64,000 nucleotides of DNA from Bradyrhizobium sp. AZCC 2176 (GTDB lineage: Bacteria > Pseudomonadota > Alphaproteobacteria > Rhizobiales > Xanthobacteraceae). The position numbers were made by a program, and so were the translations under genes. The notes beneath the pieces were generated by a model that did no database searches, was not told the origin of the DNA, and worked only from the letters and a program-made list of their open reading frames with translations. The stretch is taken from NCBI RefSeq assembly GCF_036924645.1, contig NZ_JAZHRX010000001.1:4429501-4493500 (forward strand), read 5' to 3'. Shown here piece by piece: positions 54,873 to 63,272 of this stretch (its first letter is position 1; each line of letters begins with the position of its first letter).

Positions 54873-54976
54873 CACCCGTTGAAGTCAGAAGCGATCAGAC
54901 TTGATCCATGACCGGCTTTCACAATTGTGCGGTCTCAAAACTAGCCTTGTCCAGATAGGACGCTAAGGACTTTTCC

Positions 54977-56908
54977 ATGTGCGGAATATCTGGCTTTCTC
55001 AATTCAACATCATCGCATTCCTCGGACGAGCTCGAAAGGCTGGCTGGAGCGATGGCGATTGCGCTCAAGCATCGCGGACCAGACGATCAAGGTGTGTGGA
55101 GCGATGCCGAGGCCGGAATTGCATTCGCGCACAGACGTTTGTCGATCGTCGACTTGTCGCAGGCCGGGCATCAGCCGATGATTTCGGCCAACGGCCGCTT
55201 CGTCATGGTCTACAACGGGGAAGTCTATAGTTTTGCCGAAATACGAGCGGACCTCGAAGCGCGCGGACATCTCTTTCGGGGTCACTCCGATTCAGAAGTT
55301 ATCCTGGAGTCGGTAGCGGCATTCGGAATTGAGGCAACGGTAAAACGGCTCATCGGCATGTTTGCCATTGCTCTTTGGGATCGACAGGAACGAACGCTGA
55401 CGTTGATCCGCGACCGAGTCGGTATCAAGCCACTTTACTGGGGAAAGATCGGAAGCCTGTTTCTGTTCGGATCGGAGCTGAAGGCGCTACGTGCACATCC
55501 GGGATTCACAGCTCGTGTCGATCGGCGTGCTGTAGCGGGATTTATGCGACATGGCTATGTGTCGGCCCCGCATTCGATTTATGAGGGTGTTCACAAGCTC
55601 GATCCGGGTTCAATTTTGACGTTGCCTTGGTGCGGAGAGCCGCAGATCGCTCGCTTCTGGGACGCTAGAGAGATTGCGTTGGCCGGCATGGCAAATCCAT
55701 TGAAGGCGACCGATGCGGAATTGACGGACCGACTGGAAAGACTTCTGGTAGATTCGGTCGGTCGGCGAATGATCGCCGATGTTCCACTGGGGGCCTTCTT
55801 GTCGGGCGGCATCGACTCGTCGATCGTGGTTGCATTGATGCAAGCCGTCAGCCCCCGAAAGGTTAAGACCTTCACGATTGGCTTCGACACTCCCGGCTTC
55901 GATGAGGCGCCACATGCTGCAGCGGTGGCGAATCACCTTGGTACCGACCACACCGAACTGAGAGTTACGGCACAGCAAGCGCTTGCCGTCGTTCCACGAC
56001 TGTCGGAATGGTATGACGAGCCTTTCGCCGACTCGTCGCAGATCCCGACATTCCTTGTTTCCGAAATGACTCGGCGTTACGTGACTGTGTCGCTTTCGGG
56101 CGACGGTGGAGACGAGTTGTTTGCCGGCTATTATCGCTATAAACTGGCAAGAACGCTGTGGCGCGGGCCTTCGGTTCTGCCGCAATCAGTCCGCGATGCG
56201 GGCGCAGCGGCAATCAGAAGCATCTCGGTTGAGCAATGGTCTCGATGGCTGGCATTTCTTCCCGACAAAGTCCGGCCCCCCCAAGTCGGAGACAAGATGC
56301 ACAAGTTTGCCGAGGTCTTGAACGCGGGTGACAGCAGTGCGCTCTATCGCAGACTCGTGAGTTTCTGGGAGCCGGCCGAATTGATGCCTGGGGTGAACGA
56401 GCCGCGCGGCGTCCTCTGGGACGGCGCGGTAGCGGATGACTTTCCGGAGCTGCTTGATCGGATGCAGTTCCTCGATCTGGTGACCTACTTGCCGGATGAT
56501 ATTTTAACCAAGGTCGATCGCGCGAGCATGGGCGTGGGCTTAGAAGCTCGCGTCCCGCTTCTCGATCATCGTGTGATCGAATTCGCCTGGCAACTGCCGA
56601 GGGCCGCGAAAATGCGAGGCGGCGTCAGCAAATGGCTGCTGAAGCAGGTTCTGTACCGCCATGTGCCGGCCAAACTCGTTAAGCGACCGAAAATGGGTTT
56701 CGGAATCCCGCTAGGAGAATGGTTGCGCGGCCCGTTGCGCGACTGGGCGGAGGCGCTGCTTGACGAACAGAGCTTGCGGGATGGCGGACTTCTGGACGCC
56801 AAGCGAGTACGTCAATATTGGTCGGAGCATTTGCAGGGTAAGCGTGATTGGCAGCATCGTTTGTGGCTGGTGCTGATGTTGCAGGCGTGGCGGGAACGTT
56901 GGGCCTGA
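54977..56908 (+). CDS. asnB: Asparagine synthase (glutamine-hydrolysing)-like amidotransferase
   Basis: Intact 643-residue protein: glutaminase domain with Cys2 (MCGISGFLNS), HRGPDDQGVW, HRRLSIVDLSQAGHQPM, and NGEVYSFAEI; synthetase domain with LGAFLSGGIDSSIVVALMQA, then FTIGFDTPGFDEAPHAAAVA and VSLSGDGGDELFAGYYRY. Such AsnB-type genes in polysaccharide loci may amidate sugar acids rather than make free asparagine, but this is not certain. AAGGA precedes the ATG at 54977. Confidence 0.9.
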   Translation: MCGISGFLNSTSSHSSDELERLAGAMAIALKHRGPDDQGVWSDAEAGIAFAHRRLSIVDLSQAGHQPMISANGRFVMVYNGEVYSFAEIRADLEARGHLFRGHSDSEVILESVAAFGIEATVKRLIGMFAIALWDRQERTLTLIRDRVGIKPLYWGKIGSLFLFGSELKALRAHPGFTARVDRRAVAGFMRHGYVSAPHSIYEGVHKLDPGSILTLPWCGEPQIARFWDAREIALAGMANPLKATDAELTDRLERLLVDSVGRRMIADVPLGAFLSGGIDSSIVVALMQAVSPRKVKTFTIGFDTPGFDEAPHAAAVANHLGTDHTELRVTAQQALAVVPRLSEWYDEPFADSSQIPTFLVSEMTRRYVTVSLSGDGGDELFAGYYRYKLARTLWRGPSVLPQSVRDAGAAAIRSISVEQWSRWLAFLPDKVRPPQVGDKMHKFAEVLNAGDSSALYRRLVSFWEPAELMPGVNEPRGVLWDGAVADDFPELLDRMQFLDLVTYLPDDILTKVDRASMGVGLEARVPLLDHRVIEFAWQLPRAAKMRGGVSKWLLKQVLYRHVPAKLVKRPKMGFGIPLGEWLRGPLRDWAEALLDEQSLRDGGLLDAKRVRQYWSEHLQGKRDWQHRLWLVLMLQAWRERWA

Positions 56909-56918
56909 ACCTTGCGAT

Positions 56919-56953
56919 GCCATCCCGCGATCGGCAGATCGAACCGGGATGGC
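56919..56953. terminator. Strong hairpin between convergent genes
   Basis: GCCATCCCG (56919-56927) pairs with CGGGATGGC (56945-56953), and inside it CGATC pairs with GATCG around GGCA. The structure separates the stops of asnB and the leftward glycosyltransferase and could end both transcripts. There is no long T-run. Confidence 0.5.
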
Positions 56954-57004
56954 GATCTCGCGCCTGGAACCAAAGATGCAGGGGCAGGTCTTCGGGAGTT
57001 TCGT

Positions 57005-58243
57005 TCAAGCATCGACCCGAACGAGTGGTGCTTCGAGAAGCGTTTTTCCGGCCAACAACGTCCGGTATAGTTCGTCATAGCTGTTGACGCAATGATCCAG
57101 GGAAAAATGCTCTTCAATGCGACGCCGACCAGCGGCTCCTAAATCGGCTCGTAGGGACGCATCGTTCGCAAGGTGAGCGATAGCTTCGGCAAGCCGCGTT
57201 GAATCGTGCGCGGGGACGACGAAACCCGTCAGTCCGTCGAGCACCGCCTCGGCGTTGCCGCCCACGTCTGTCACGATCATTGGCAAGCCCGCGGCCATTC
57301 CTTCCAGGATGGCATTGGAGAATCCTTCCTCATGCGAGCAGAGTAGGCCGATATCGCTAGCTTTCAGCAGTTCGGGAACGTCTTGTCGTGATCCCAGAAA
57401 TGAAATGTTCCCCGCGATTCCGGCCTCTGCCGCTTTAACCTTCAGCCCCGTCGCGATGCCGTCGTCGCGACCGACAATCAGGAGATGCCAGGGCTGCGGC
57501 AATTGCATCTGACATTGCCGAAGCGCGTCGATCAGGTCGCCATGACCCTTGTAGGGAATAAGATTGGCTACGATGATGAGAGTGAGCGTCGCCTGTGTCA
57601 GTCCGAGGGCGGCGCGGGTCTGCTGGCGAGAGCCGCCGCTGCAAAAGCGTTCGATGTCAATGCCGTTGTAGATGAGGCCGAGTTTCCGCGAAGGAACGCC
57701 TTCCTCATCCTTCAACTGGCGCACTACGCTTAGCGAATTACCCAGGACGGCTGTCGTGGACTTATGTAGCAGCCGCTCGACCGACGATAGCCACCACAGG
57801 TTAGCTTGATAGAAATTCAAGCTGCGCCGGCTCATGATTCTTATCGGCACGCGGGCGAGCAGCGCGATCGGCGCCGCGGATAAATAGGCCATGGGAAGGA
57901 AAAAATGCGCGATCGCTGGGCGACGTCTGATGAGCGTCGAGAAGAGCATATATCCGGATCGTGCAAGGTGGAGCATGCGACTGACAAATGAGGTCGATGC
58001 CAGGCTTGATCTGCGAGGCGATAGTACCGTTGCCCCGCTTTCTTCAAACTTTTGCTGGAGCGGGCCGCCGCCTGCGAACACGTAAACTGAAACTTTCCAG
58101 CCGCGCCGAATCAGCGATCGAGCGATGGAAAGAAGGTGACTTTCCGTGCCGCCAACTTCAAACGTTCCGATCACAAAGAATATTTCGGGCAAGGCCGTCT
58201 CCCTAACGGTCGAGATATTGGGGGCACCCGGATTTACAGGCAA
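57005..58243 (-). CDS. GT4-type glycosyltransferase
   Basis: GT-B protein of about 412 residues. FFVIGTFEVGGTESHLLSIA is the acceptor-domain glycine motif. The donor domain has LTLIIVANLIPYKGHGDLID, then CSHEEGFSNAILEGMAAGLP with the EX7E motif, and MIVTDVGGNAEAVLDGLTGF. The start appears to be a TTG at 58243 behind GGAGA. It lies at the downstream end of the leftward block, about 100 bp after the ABC transporter gene. Confidence 0.85.
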   Translation of the reverse strand: MPVNPGAPNISTVRETALPEIFFVIGTFEVGGTESHLLSIARSLIRRGWKVSVYVFAGGGPLQQKFEESGATVLSPRRSSLASTSFVSRMLHLARSGYMLFSTLIRRRPAIAHFFLPMAYLSAAPIALLARVPIRIMSRRSLNFYQANLWWLSSVERLLHKSTTAVLGNSLSVVRQLKDEEGVPSRKLGLIYNGIDIERFCSGGSRQQTRAALGLTQATLTLIIVANLIPYKGHGDLIDALRQCQMQLPQPWHLLIVGRDDGIATGLKVKAAEAGIAGNISFLGSRQDVPELLKASDIGLLCSHEEGFSNAILEGMAAGLPMIVTDVGGNAEAVLDGLTGFVVPAHDSTRLAEAIAHLANDASLRADLGAAGRRRIEEHFSLDHCVNSYDELYRTLLAGKTLLEAPLVRVDA

Positions 58244-58344
58244 TCAAGTTCTCCGATGCTCACGAAATGCCAGCCGTCGGGCGCGGCTGAATCGAACGAT
58301 GATAATCGTTGCGTCCTGCAATCGCACATTTCGTGCCGGGCATC

Positions 58345-60171
58345 TCAGTGCAAGGCTGAAGAGAGATCGGGAGCACGAGAAATAAGTTCGGCCAAGCGAA
58401 CCGTTTCCCGGAAATCTTTGCGGCGACTGACCAATTCTTCGAACGTTCCGATATCTTCGATCTTTCCTTTGCGCAACAGAACCAGCCTGTCACACCTTTT
58501 CACGGTGCTTAGGCGATGGGCTATGATAAGGACCGTCTTGGTCCCGCGCATCGCATCGATCGCGTCGGTGATGTCCCTCTCGCTCTCGCTGTCTAGCGCA
58601 GATGTGGCCTCATCGAGAACCAATATCTGGGGGTCGTGGTAGAGCGCGCGCGCGATGCCGACACGCTGCCGCTGGCCGCCGGACAAACGCTGACCCCGTT
58701 CTCCCAGCATTGTACCAAGACCGTCTGGCAGAGAGCGGCAAAAATCATCCAGACGGGCGAGCTTCAGCGCATGCCAGACCCGGGCTTCCTCGATGCGATC
58801 AGCTTCAATGCCGAATGCGACGTTGTTGCGCAGGCTGTCGTCGATTAACGAGATTGACTGAGGCACGTAACCGACGAGGTGACGCCAGCGCTTTGGGTCA
58901 ATGGTTATATCGAACCCGTCGATTGCGACCTGGCCGTGCTGTGGCGCGAGAAGGCCCAGGACGATATCGACGAGTGTCGATTTTCCAGCGCCTGATGGTC
59001 CCACGAAGCCAATTGATTCGCCGGGCACAATGCGCAGCGATATATCTTCAAGGACGAGATTCGAGCTTCCCTCATATCTGAATGATACGTTGCGCAACTC
59101 AAGTTCCCGGGTGAAGCCGATTGGCTTCTGCTCGGTGGGGGCAGTGGGAGTCGAAAGCTCCTGATCGGCGAGGTCTGCCCAAACCTCGTCCACCGCAGCT
59201 TGGCTGTTCTTGATGGTGTTGTACGCGTTCACCATCCGGTTCAGAGCTGGCATTATCCGGAAAGCCGCCATCGCAAACAGGCCTAGCACGGCCACCATGT
59301 CGGCGGTTGCACGGCCATCCAGCAAGATCATGACGATGACAAGGAGAAGTCCACCGACCACGACAGATTCAAGGATCTGTCGTGGCATTTGAGCGACTGT
59401 AGAGGCGCGCGCCTGGTTAGCGGCGTGCTTTTGCCGCAAGTCGCGAAACGTTTCGAGAAAGAATTGCTCTCGCCCGAGGACCTTGACCTCCTTGATGCTC
59501 GTTAGCGCCTGTTGCAGGCATTGCAGTCGAGCAACTCGCAGTTGAATTCCGGTTTTGCCTAATTCGACTAGCTCCCGTCTCAAGTACACGCTGAGAATTG
59601 TCGCGGACCCGCCCAACACAATTCCAAGTGCGAGCGTCAGTTTGGGTTCCGTAAAGAGCATGAAAAGGATTAGCGCGAGGATGACGGACGCCTCCGTCAC
59701 GAAGACGATGACATACAGCAGAACCTGCGAGAATACGGAGTCGACAGAATAATCAACCGTCGTAATCCGTTCCGCTGAATTGCGGTTGAGATGTGCCTGA
59801 AAGGGCGCGGCCAGATATCCCGAGAAGAGTCTTTCCGAGACCCGCGCGGCCTCGAAAGCGCCGAACCCGGCCTGCAGCCGTGTCAACCAATAGAGATAGA
59901 TATTCTTGCAAACGACCAGAACGAGCAGCAGCACGCCGATTAGTGTCAAAAATGTCGTCGTCGAATGCAAGCCAAGCATATTGTAGATCGCCCGGATTCT
60001 CCCGTGTGTTTCGACGAGGGTTGGATCGCTCAGCAGAGCGATGAACGGCAGGATCATGCCAACCGTCGCAACCTCAAGAATAGTGTTGAAGAGGATGAGA
60101 ACGCCGAGCTGACCAAGCCGCCGGCGACCGGCGGCATTCAACATTGCGATGCTAAGGCGGATCTGTTCCAT
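58345..60171 (-). CDS. ABC half-transporter, PglK/MsbA-like flippase
   Basis: Fused permease-ATPase of 608 residues, likely a lipid-linked oligosaccharide flippase. Residues 1-330 hold six membrane segments. The ATPase has Walker A GFVGPSGAGKSTLVDIVLGL, the signature RLSGGQRQRVGIARALYHDP and Walker B ILVLDEATSALDSE. The arrangement resembles PglK, which flips intact glycans before transfer. Together with the Wzx-like gene at 23516 the locus has two flippases. Confidence 0.88.
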   Translation of the reverse strand: MEQIRLSIAMLNAAGRRRLGQLGVLILFNTILEVATVGMILPFIALLSDPTLVETHGRIRAIYNMLGLHSTTTFLTLIGVLLLVLVVCKNIYLYWLTRLQAGFGAFEAARVSERLFSGYLAAPFQAHLNRNSAERITTVDYSVDSVFSQVLLYVIVFVTEASVILALILFMLFTEPKLTLALGIVLGGSATILSVYLRRELVELGKTGIQLRVARLQCLQQALTSIKEVKVLGREQFFLETFRDLRQKHAANQARASTVAQMPRQILESVVVGGLLLVIVMILLDGRATADMVAVLGLFAMAAFRIMPALNRMVNAYNTIKNSQAAVDEVWADLADQELSTPTAPTEQKPIGFTRELELRNVSFRYEGSSNLVLEDISLRIVPGESIGFVGPSGAGKSTLVDIVLGLLAPQHGQVAIDGFDITIDPKRWRHLVGYVPQSISLIDDSLRNNVAFGIEADRIEEARVWHALKLARLDDFCRSLPDGLGTMLGERGQRLSGGQRQRVGIARALYHDPQILVLDEATSALDSESERDITDAIDAMRGTKTVLIIAHRLSTVKRCDRLVLLRKGKIEDIGTFEELVSRRKDFRETVRLAELISRAPDLSSALH

Positions 60172-60181
60172 CAGTCGATAC

Positions 60182-61363
60182 CTAGGCAGTCGAGAGCGCC
60201 GGCGCGTACCGGCTCACAAAGCTCGAAAATTCCGTGCCGGTTAGCGTATCTTCGATGGCGGCAAGCTCGCTGCGAAATGCCGCAAGGTAGTTATCGTCTG
60301 CTCCGTCGGCGCGCAGGTTGGAGAAGAGGTTCTCGCGTTCTTGGCGTACGGCCCGCCGGCGCTGCGAATACTGCTTCCGCAGCCATTGCGGTGCGACGCC
60401 GCGTGCATGCTGCTTGAACCGCTCCAGACGCGGAGGCGGTGAATAGCGCCGGGCGAGATTGATGCGCAGGCCACGCGCGAACAGCTCGCGAATTTCCCCA
60501 GCTATTGGGGCAGGATCAATGCCGTCAGCTTCTGCGACCTCCGACGAGATACGATTGACCATGTGATCGATGTCGCTGGTGAAGCGGCTATGTAGCAGAT
60601 GATGGACCCAATCCTTCTTAAAAGCCGAGCCCATTGATGTGCCGTATTGACGAAAGTACGATATGCAGGAAGCGGAGGAACGCACCTTCCCAAGCGTCAA
60701 CGTGCGCATCGCGAAGTAAGATTCGTGAACTTCCAGGTCAGAGAAATCCATCTCCGCGCACTCGCGGCAGATCGTCGTCATCGCGGCGGACCGGAACACG
60801 TTGTAGTACGTAGTCATGTAGTTGGCGTAGCCATCCAGAACACGCTCGGCAAGGGTCGGTGCAGCGAGATCGCGGGAATGATAATTCTGCGAGTAGCGGT
60901 AGGTAATGCGATTGAATGGACCGGTCAGGTTCGCCAAAGTGGAATTGTTGTCCTTGTCCAGGGCAAAGCCCGCAACTCCGCCGCCGCAACTGACATATTC
61001 ATTGTGAGTGGTCATGAATTCGATGCAGCGTTCAACGCCAGAGGGCATGACGAAATCGTCATTGTCGACCATCATAACGAAGGGCGTACGAACCCGAGCC
61101 GCTGCATCGGCCATCTTTTGATAGAACCGGCTAAAACTCGTGTCATCAGGGTATCGAATGAACTCGATGGTGAGATTAGGAAAGGTTGCGGGGTCTTCCA
61201 GCAATCCGGCGAGAAGCGGATGAACTTCGCCATCGGCGATTATTATACGATAGGGAAGCGCAGATTTATTCGCTTGCCAGAGGAAGCGCAAGGTAAACAG
61301 ATGTCGTCCCTTCAGTGGCATTAGCAGGGTTAGAAGCGGCGATACCATCTCAGCTTTCAACAT
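60182..61363 (-). CDS. TIGR00180-type glycosyltransferase
   Basis: About 393 residues. The N-terminal GT-A core has SPLLTLLMPLKGRHLFTLRF, RIIIADGEVHPLL and the metal-binding MMVDNDDFVMPSGVERCIEF (DND in place of DxD). The C-terminal part is rich in arginine and helical. It matches the TIGR00180 group found in O-antigen loci. The ATG at 61363 overlaps the preceding methyltransferase stop (TGATG), and the gene ends 10 bp before the ABC transporter, so they form one operon. Confidence 0.78.
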   Translation of the reverse strand: MLKAEMVSPLLTLLMPLKGRHLFTLRFLWQANKSALPYRIIIADGEVHPLLAGLLEDPATFPNLTIEFIRYPDDTSFSRFYQKMADAAARVRTPFVMMVDNDDFVMPSGVERCIEFMTTHNEYVSCGGGVAGFALDKDNNSTLANLTGPFNRITYRYSQNYHSRDLAAPTLAERVLDGYANYMTTYYNVFRSAAMTTICRECAEMDFSDLEVHESYFAMRTLTLGKVRSSASCISYFRQYGTSMGSAFKKDWVHHLLHSRFTSDIDHMVNRISSEVAEADGIDPAPIAGEIRELFARGLRINLARRYSPPPRLERFKQHARGVAPQWLRKQYSQRRRAVRQERENLFSNLRADGADDNYLAAFRSELAAIEDTLTGTEFSSFVSRYAPALSTA

Positions 61364-62109
61364 CAAATCGCGGGATTGCGAACGGCGACGATGCCGTAAC
61401 CAGTTGTGAAGCTAGAGAAAGCCGGGTGCATCTGCACTGTGGTCCTTCTCTCGACCCTCACCGCCCAGAGGCGAGCCCATGCTAGCGGCCAGCGCAGGAT
61501 CGCACGGAGGAACTTGCGTAGAACCGTGCTGGACGTTGTGGCGGCAGCGCGATCGATCGGCAGGCGCAGGAAGTCGAGCATGACAGACCAATACAGACCT
61601 TGCTTTTCCAAGCGCTCTACCGTGAATCCGTGTGTTTCGAGCACGCTCCTCCAGAAGAAGTCGGTGTAGCGTCCGAAGTCGTGCGGGCTGGCGTGAATTT
61701 GATAAAGGAACGGAACCGCGATGAGAAGCCGTCCTCCCGGCCTAAGTACCCGCGATACTTCGGCCAACACAACACGCGGGTCGCGGGTGTGCTCCAGTAC
61801 CTCAGAGCAGATCACGGCGTCGAAGATCCCGCCGTGGAACGGCAATGCCTCTGCGACGGCAATGACATCTGGATTTGCTGACGGCAGGATATTCAGGCAC
61901 ACGACGTCCAGCGCAAAGTGGGCGATGTCAAATTGTCCAGGCATGCTTTGCTTTCGCACGCCCCCAAGATCAAGGACTCGGGCTTTGGCTTCCAATCGCT
62001 TCACTTCATCGAAGTAAAACATATCGACATAGCATCGGCGAAGCGAGAAGCCGGTGTTGGATGCATAATCGCTTAGCCGGCGTTGACGAACGTTCGAATT
62101 ATCGGTCAC
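61363..62109 (-). CDS. Class I SAM-dependent methyltransferase
   Basis: Protein of 248 residues with motif I KARVLDLGGVRKQSM, then IAVAEALPFHGGIFDAVICS, SEVLEHTRDPRVVLAEVSRV and LRPGGRLLIAVPFLYQIHAS. The PHDFGRYTDFFWRSVLETHG segment matches methyltransferases of lipopolysaccharide loci. The GTG start at 62109 overlaps the preceding glycosyltransferase stop (GTGA). The target is probably a sugar in the growing glycan. Confidence 0.85.
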   Translation of the reverse strand: MTDNSNVRQRRLSDYASNTGFSLRRCYVDMFYFDEVKRLEAKARVLDLGGVRKQSMPGQFDIAHFALDVVCLNILPSANPDVIAVAEALPFHGGIFDAVICSEVLEHTRDPRVVLAEVSRVLRPGGRLLIAVPFLYQIHASPHDFGRYTDFFWRSVLETHGFTVERLEKQGLYWSVMLDFLRLPIDRAAATTSSTVLRKFLRAILRWPLAWARLWAVRVERRTTVQMHPAFSSFTTGYGIVAVRNPAI

Positions 62110-63272
62110 TTCGCCGCACCCTCTGCCGAAAGACCCGCGACCGCGGCCAGATGTCCGGCGAATTCCGCGCAGAGATGGTCGGCATTGTACGCCTGTCGGG
62201 CCCGGTCAGAAATTGTCCGGCGAGCAATTGGTGACACCGAAAGCGGCAGGACCGCCAGTGCGGCCTCAGCTAATGATTGAGGATCGGGGCTTGCCTGGCA
62301 GCCGTTTACTTCATCAACAACGTGGTCATGGAGGTTAAGTTGGCTATTGGCTACCACTGGAACGCCACAACACAACGCTTCCAACATGACATTGGGCAAC
62401 CCTTCACGCGTTGATGTTAGCCAGAGCTGATCGGCCGCGTGATAGATTTTGGAGGCGTCGGCGACGGTTTCCGCATGGATGATAACACGATGCTGCAGGC
62501 CCAACCTCTCGATATCGCGGCGCACTGAAGATAGATACTCCTGGTCTTCGGCGAACGCAGGTCCCGCCAACAGCAGATGGTGTGGTTGTGGCAAGTTCGC
62601 GAGGGCCTGGACGGCGAGGCGCTGATTCTTGCGTGGTTGGAATCGGCCGAAGACCACGCTCAGGCATGCGCCGTCCGATATTGCAAACGCTGAACGGGCC
62701 GCGAGTCTCTCGGCGGCGGTTGGCGGACGAAAAAGGTCAAGATCAACCGGATTGGGGCGCAGCCAGATCCGTTCCGGTGCCACGCCAATATTGAGGAACC
62801 ACGCGCGGATCGTGTTATTGAGTGCAATCAGCAATCTAGCTCTCGTTATAGCCAACAACGCTATTCGGTCGCGCAGCCGGTGGCCTGGCGGATCGGGATC
62901 CACAGTCATTTCCGCGATCACCGGGATTCCGGCGACAAGACCGGCAATGCCGATGAGCTGGGCAGCTTTGGAGAAGCCTGCAATGTGCATAGTGGCGAAA
63001 CGGCGCGCTCCTCCTCCGCTCAGAAAGGCCGGAAAGGCTTTGAGCAGCGAGATTGCGGAACTGTCGGGCGGCAAGGCAAAGACCGGCATCTCTTCGTAAA
63101 TTGACCATCCAGGCTTGTAGTGCCGGCCAGCCTCTGTGATGACGACAATGTCGAGCGGCAGCATGCGCAGCATGCGCTGGTACGTGCGAAAAATCCTCAA
63201 TCCGCCTCCTCCATGGGAAGGAGGAAAACTCAAAGCCACCAAAAGGAGAGACTTGCGTTTCATCGATCGCAT
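62106..63272 (-). CDS. GT4-type glycosyltransferase
   Basis: GT-B protein of 388 residues: LLLVALSFPPSHGGGGLRIF at the N-terminus, donor domain ACLSVVFGRFQPRKNQRLAV, and WLTSTREGLPNVMLEALCCG with the EX7E motif followed by VPVVANSQLNLHDHVVDEVN. The ATG at 63272 directly abuts the preceding stop (TGAATG), and the end overlaps the methyltransferase, so it belongs to the same leftward operon. Confidence 0.87.
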   Translation of the reverse strand: MRSMKRKSLLLVALSFPPSHGGGGLRIFRTYQRMLRMLPLDIVVITEAGRHYKPGWSIYEEMPVFALPPDSSAISLLKAFPAFLSGGGARRFATMHIAGFSKAAQLIGIAGLVAGIPVIAEMTVDPDPPGHRLRDRIALLAITRARLLIALNNTIRAWFLNIGVAPERIWLRPNPVDLDLFRPPTAAERLAARSAFAISDGACLSVVFGRFQPRKNQRLAVQALANLPQPHHLLLAGPAFAEDQEYLSSVRRDIERLGLQHRVIIHAETVADASKIYHAADQLWLTSTREGLPNVMLEALCCGVPVVANSQLNLHDHVVDEVNGCQASPDPQSLAEAALAVLPLSVSPIARRTISDRARQAYNADHLCAEFAGHLAAVAGLSAEGAAK

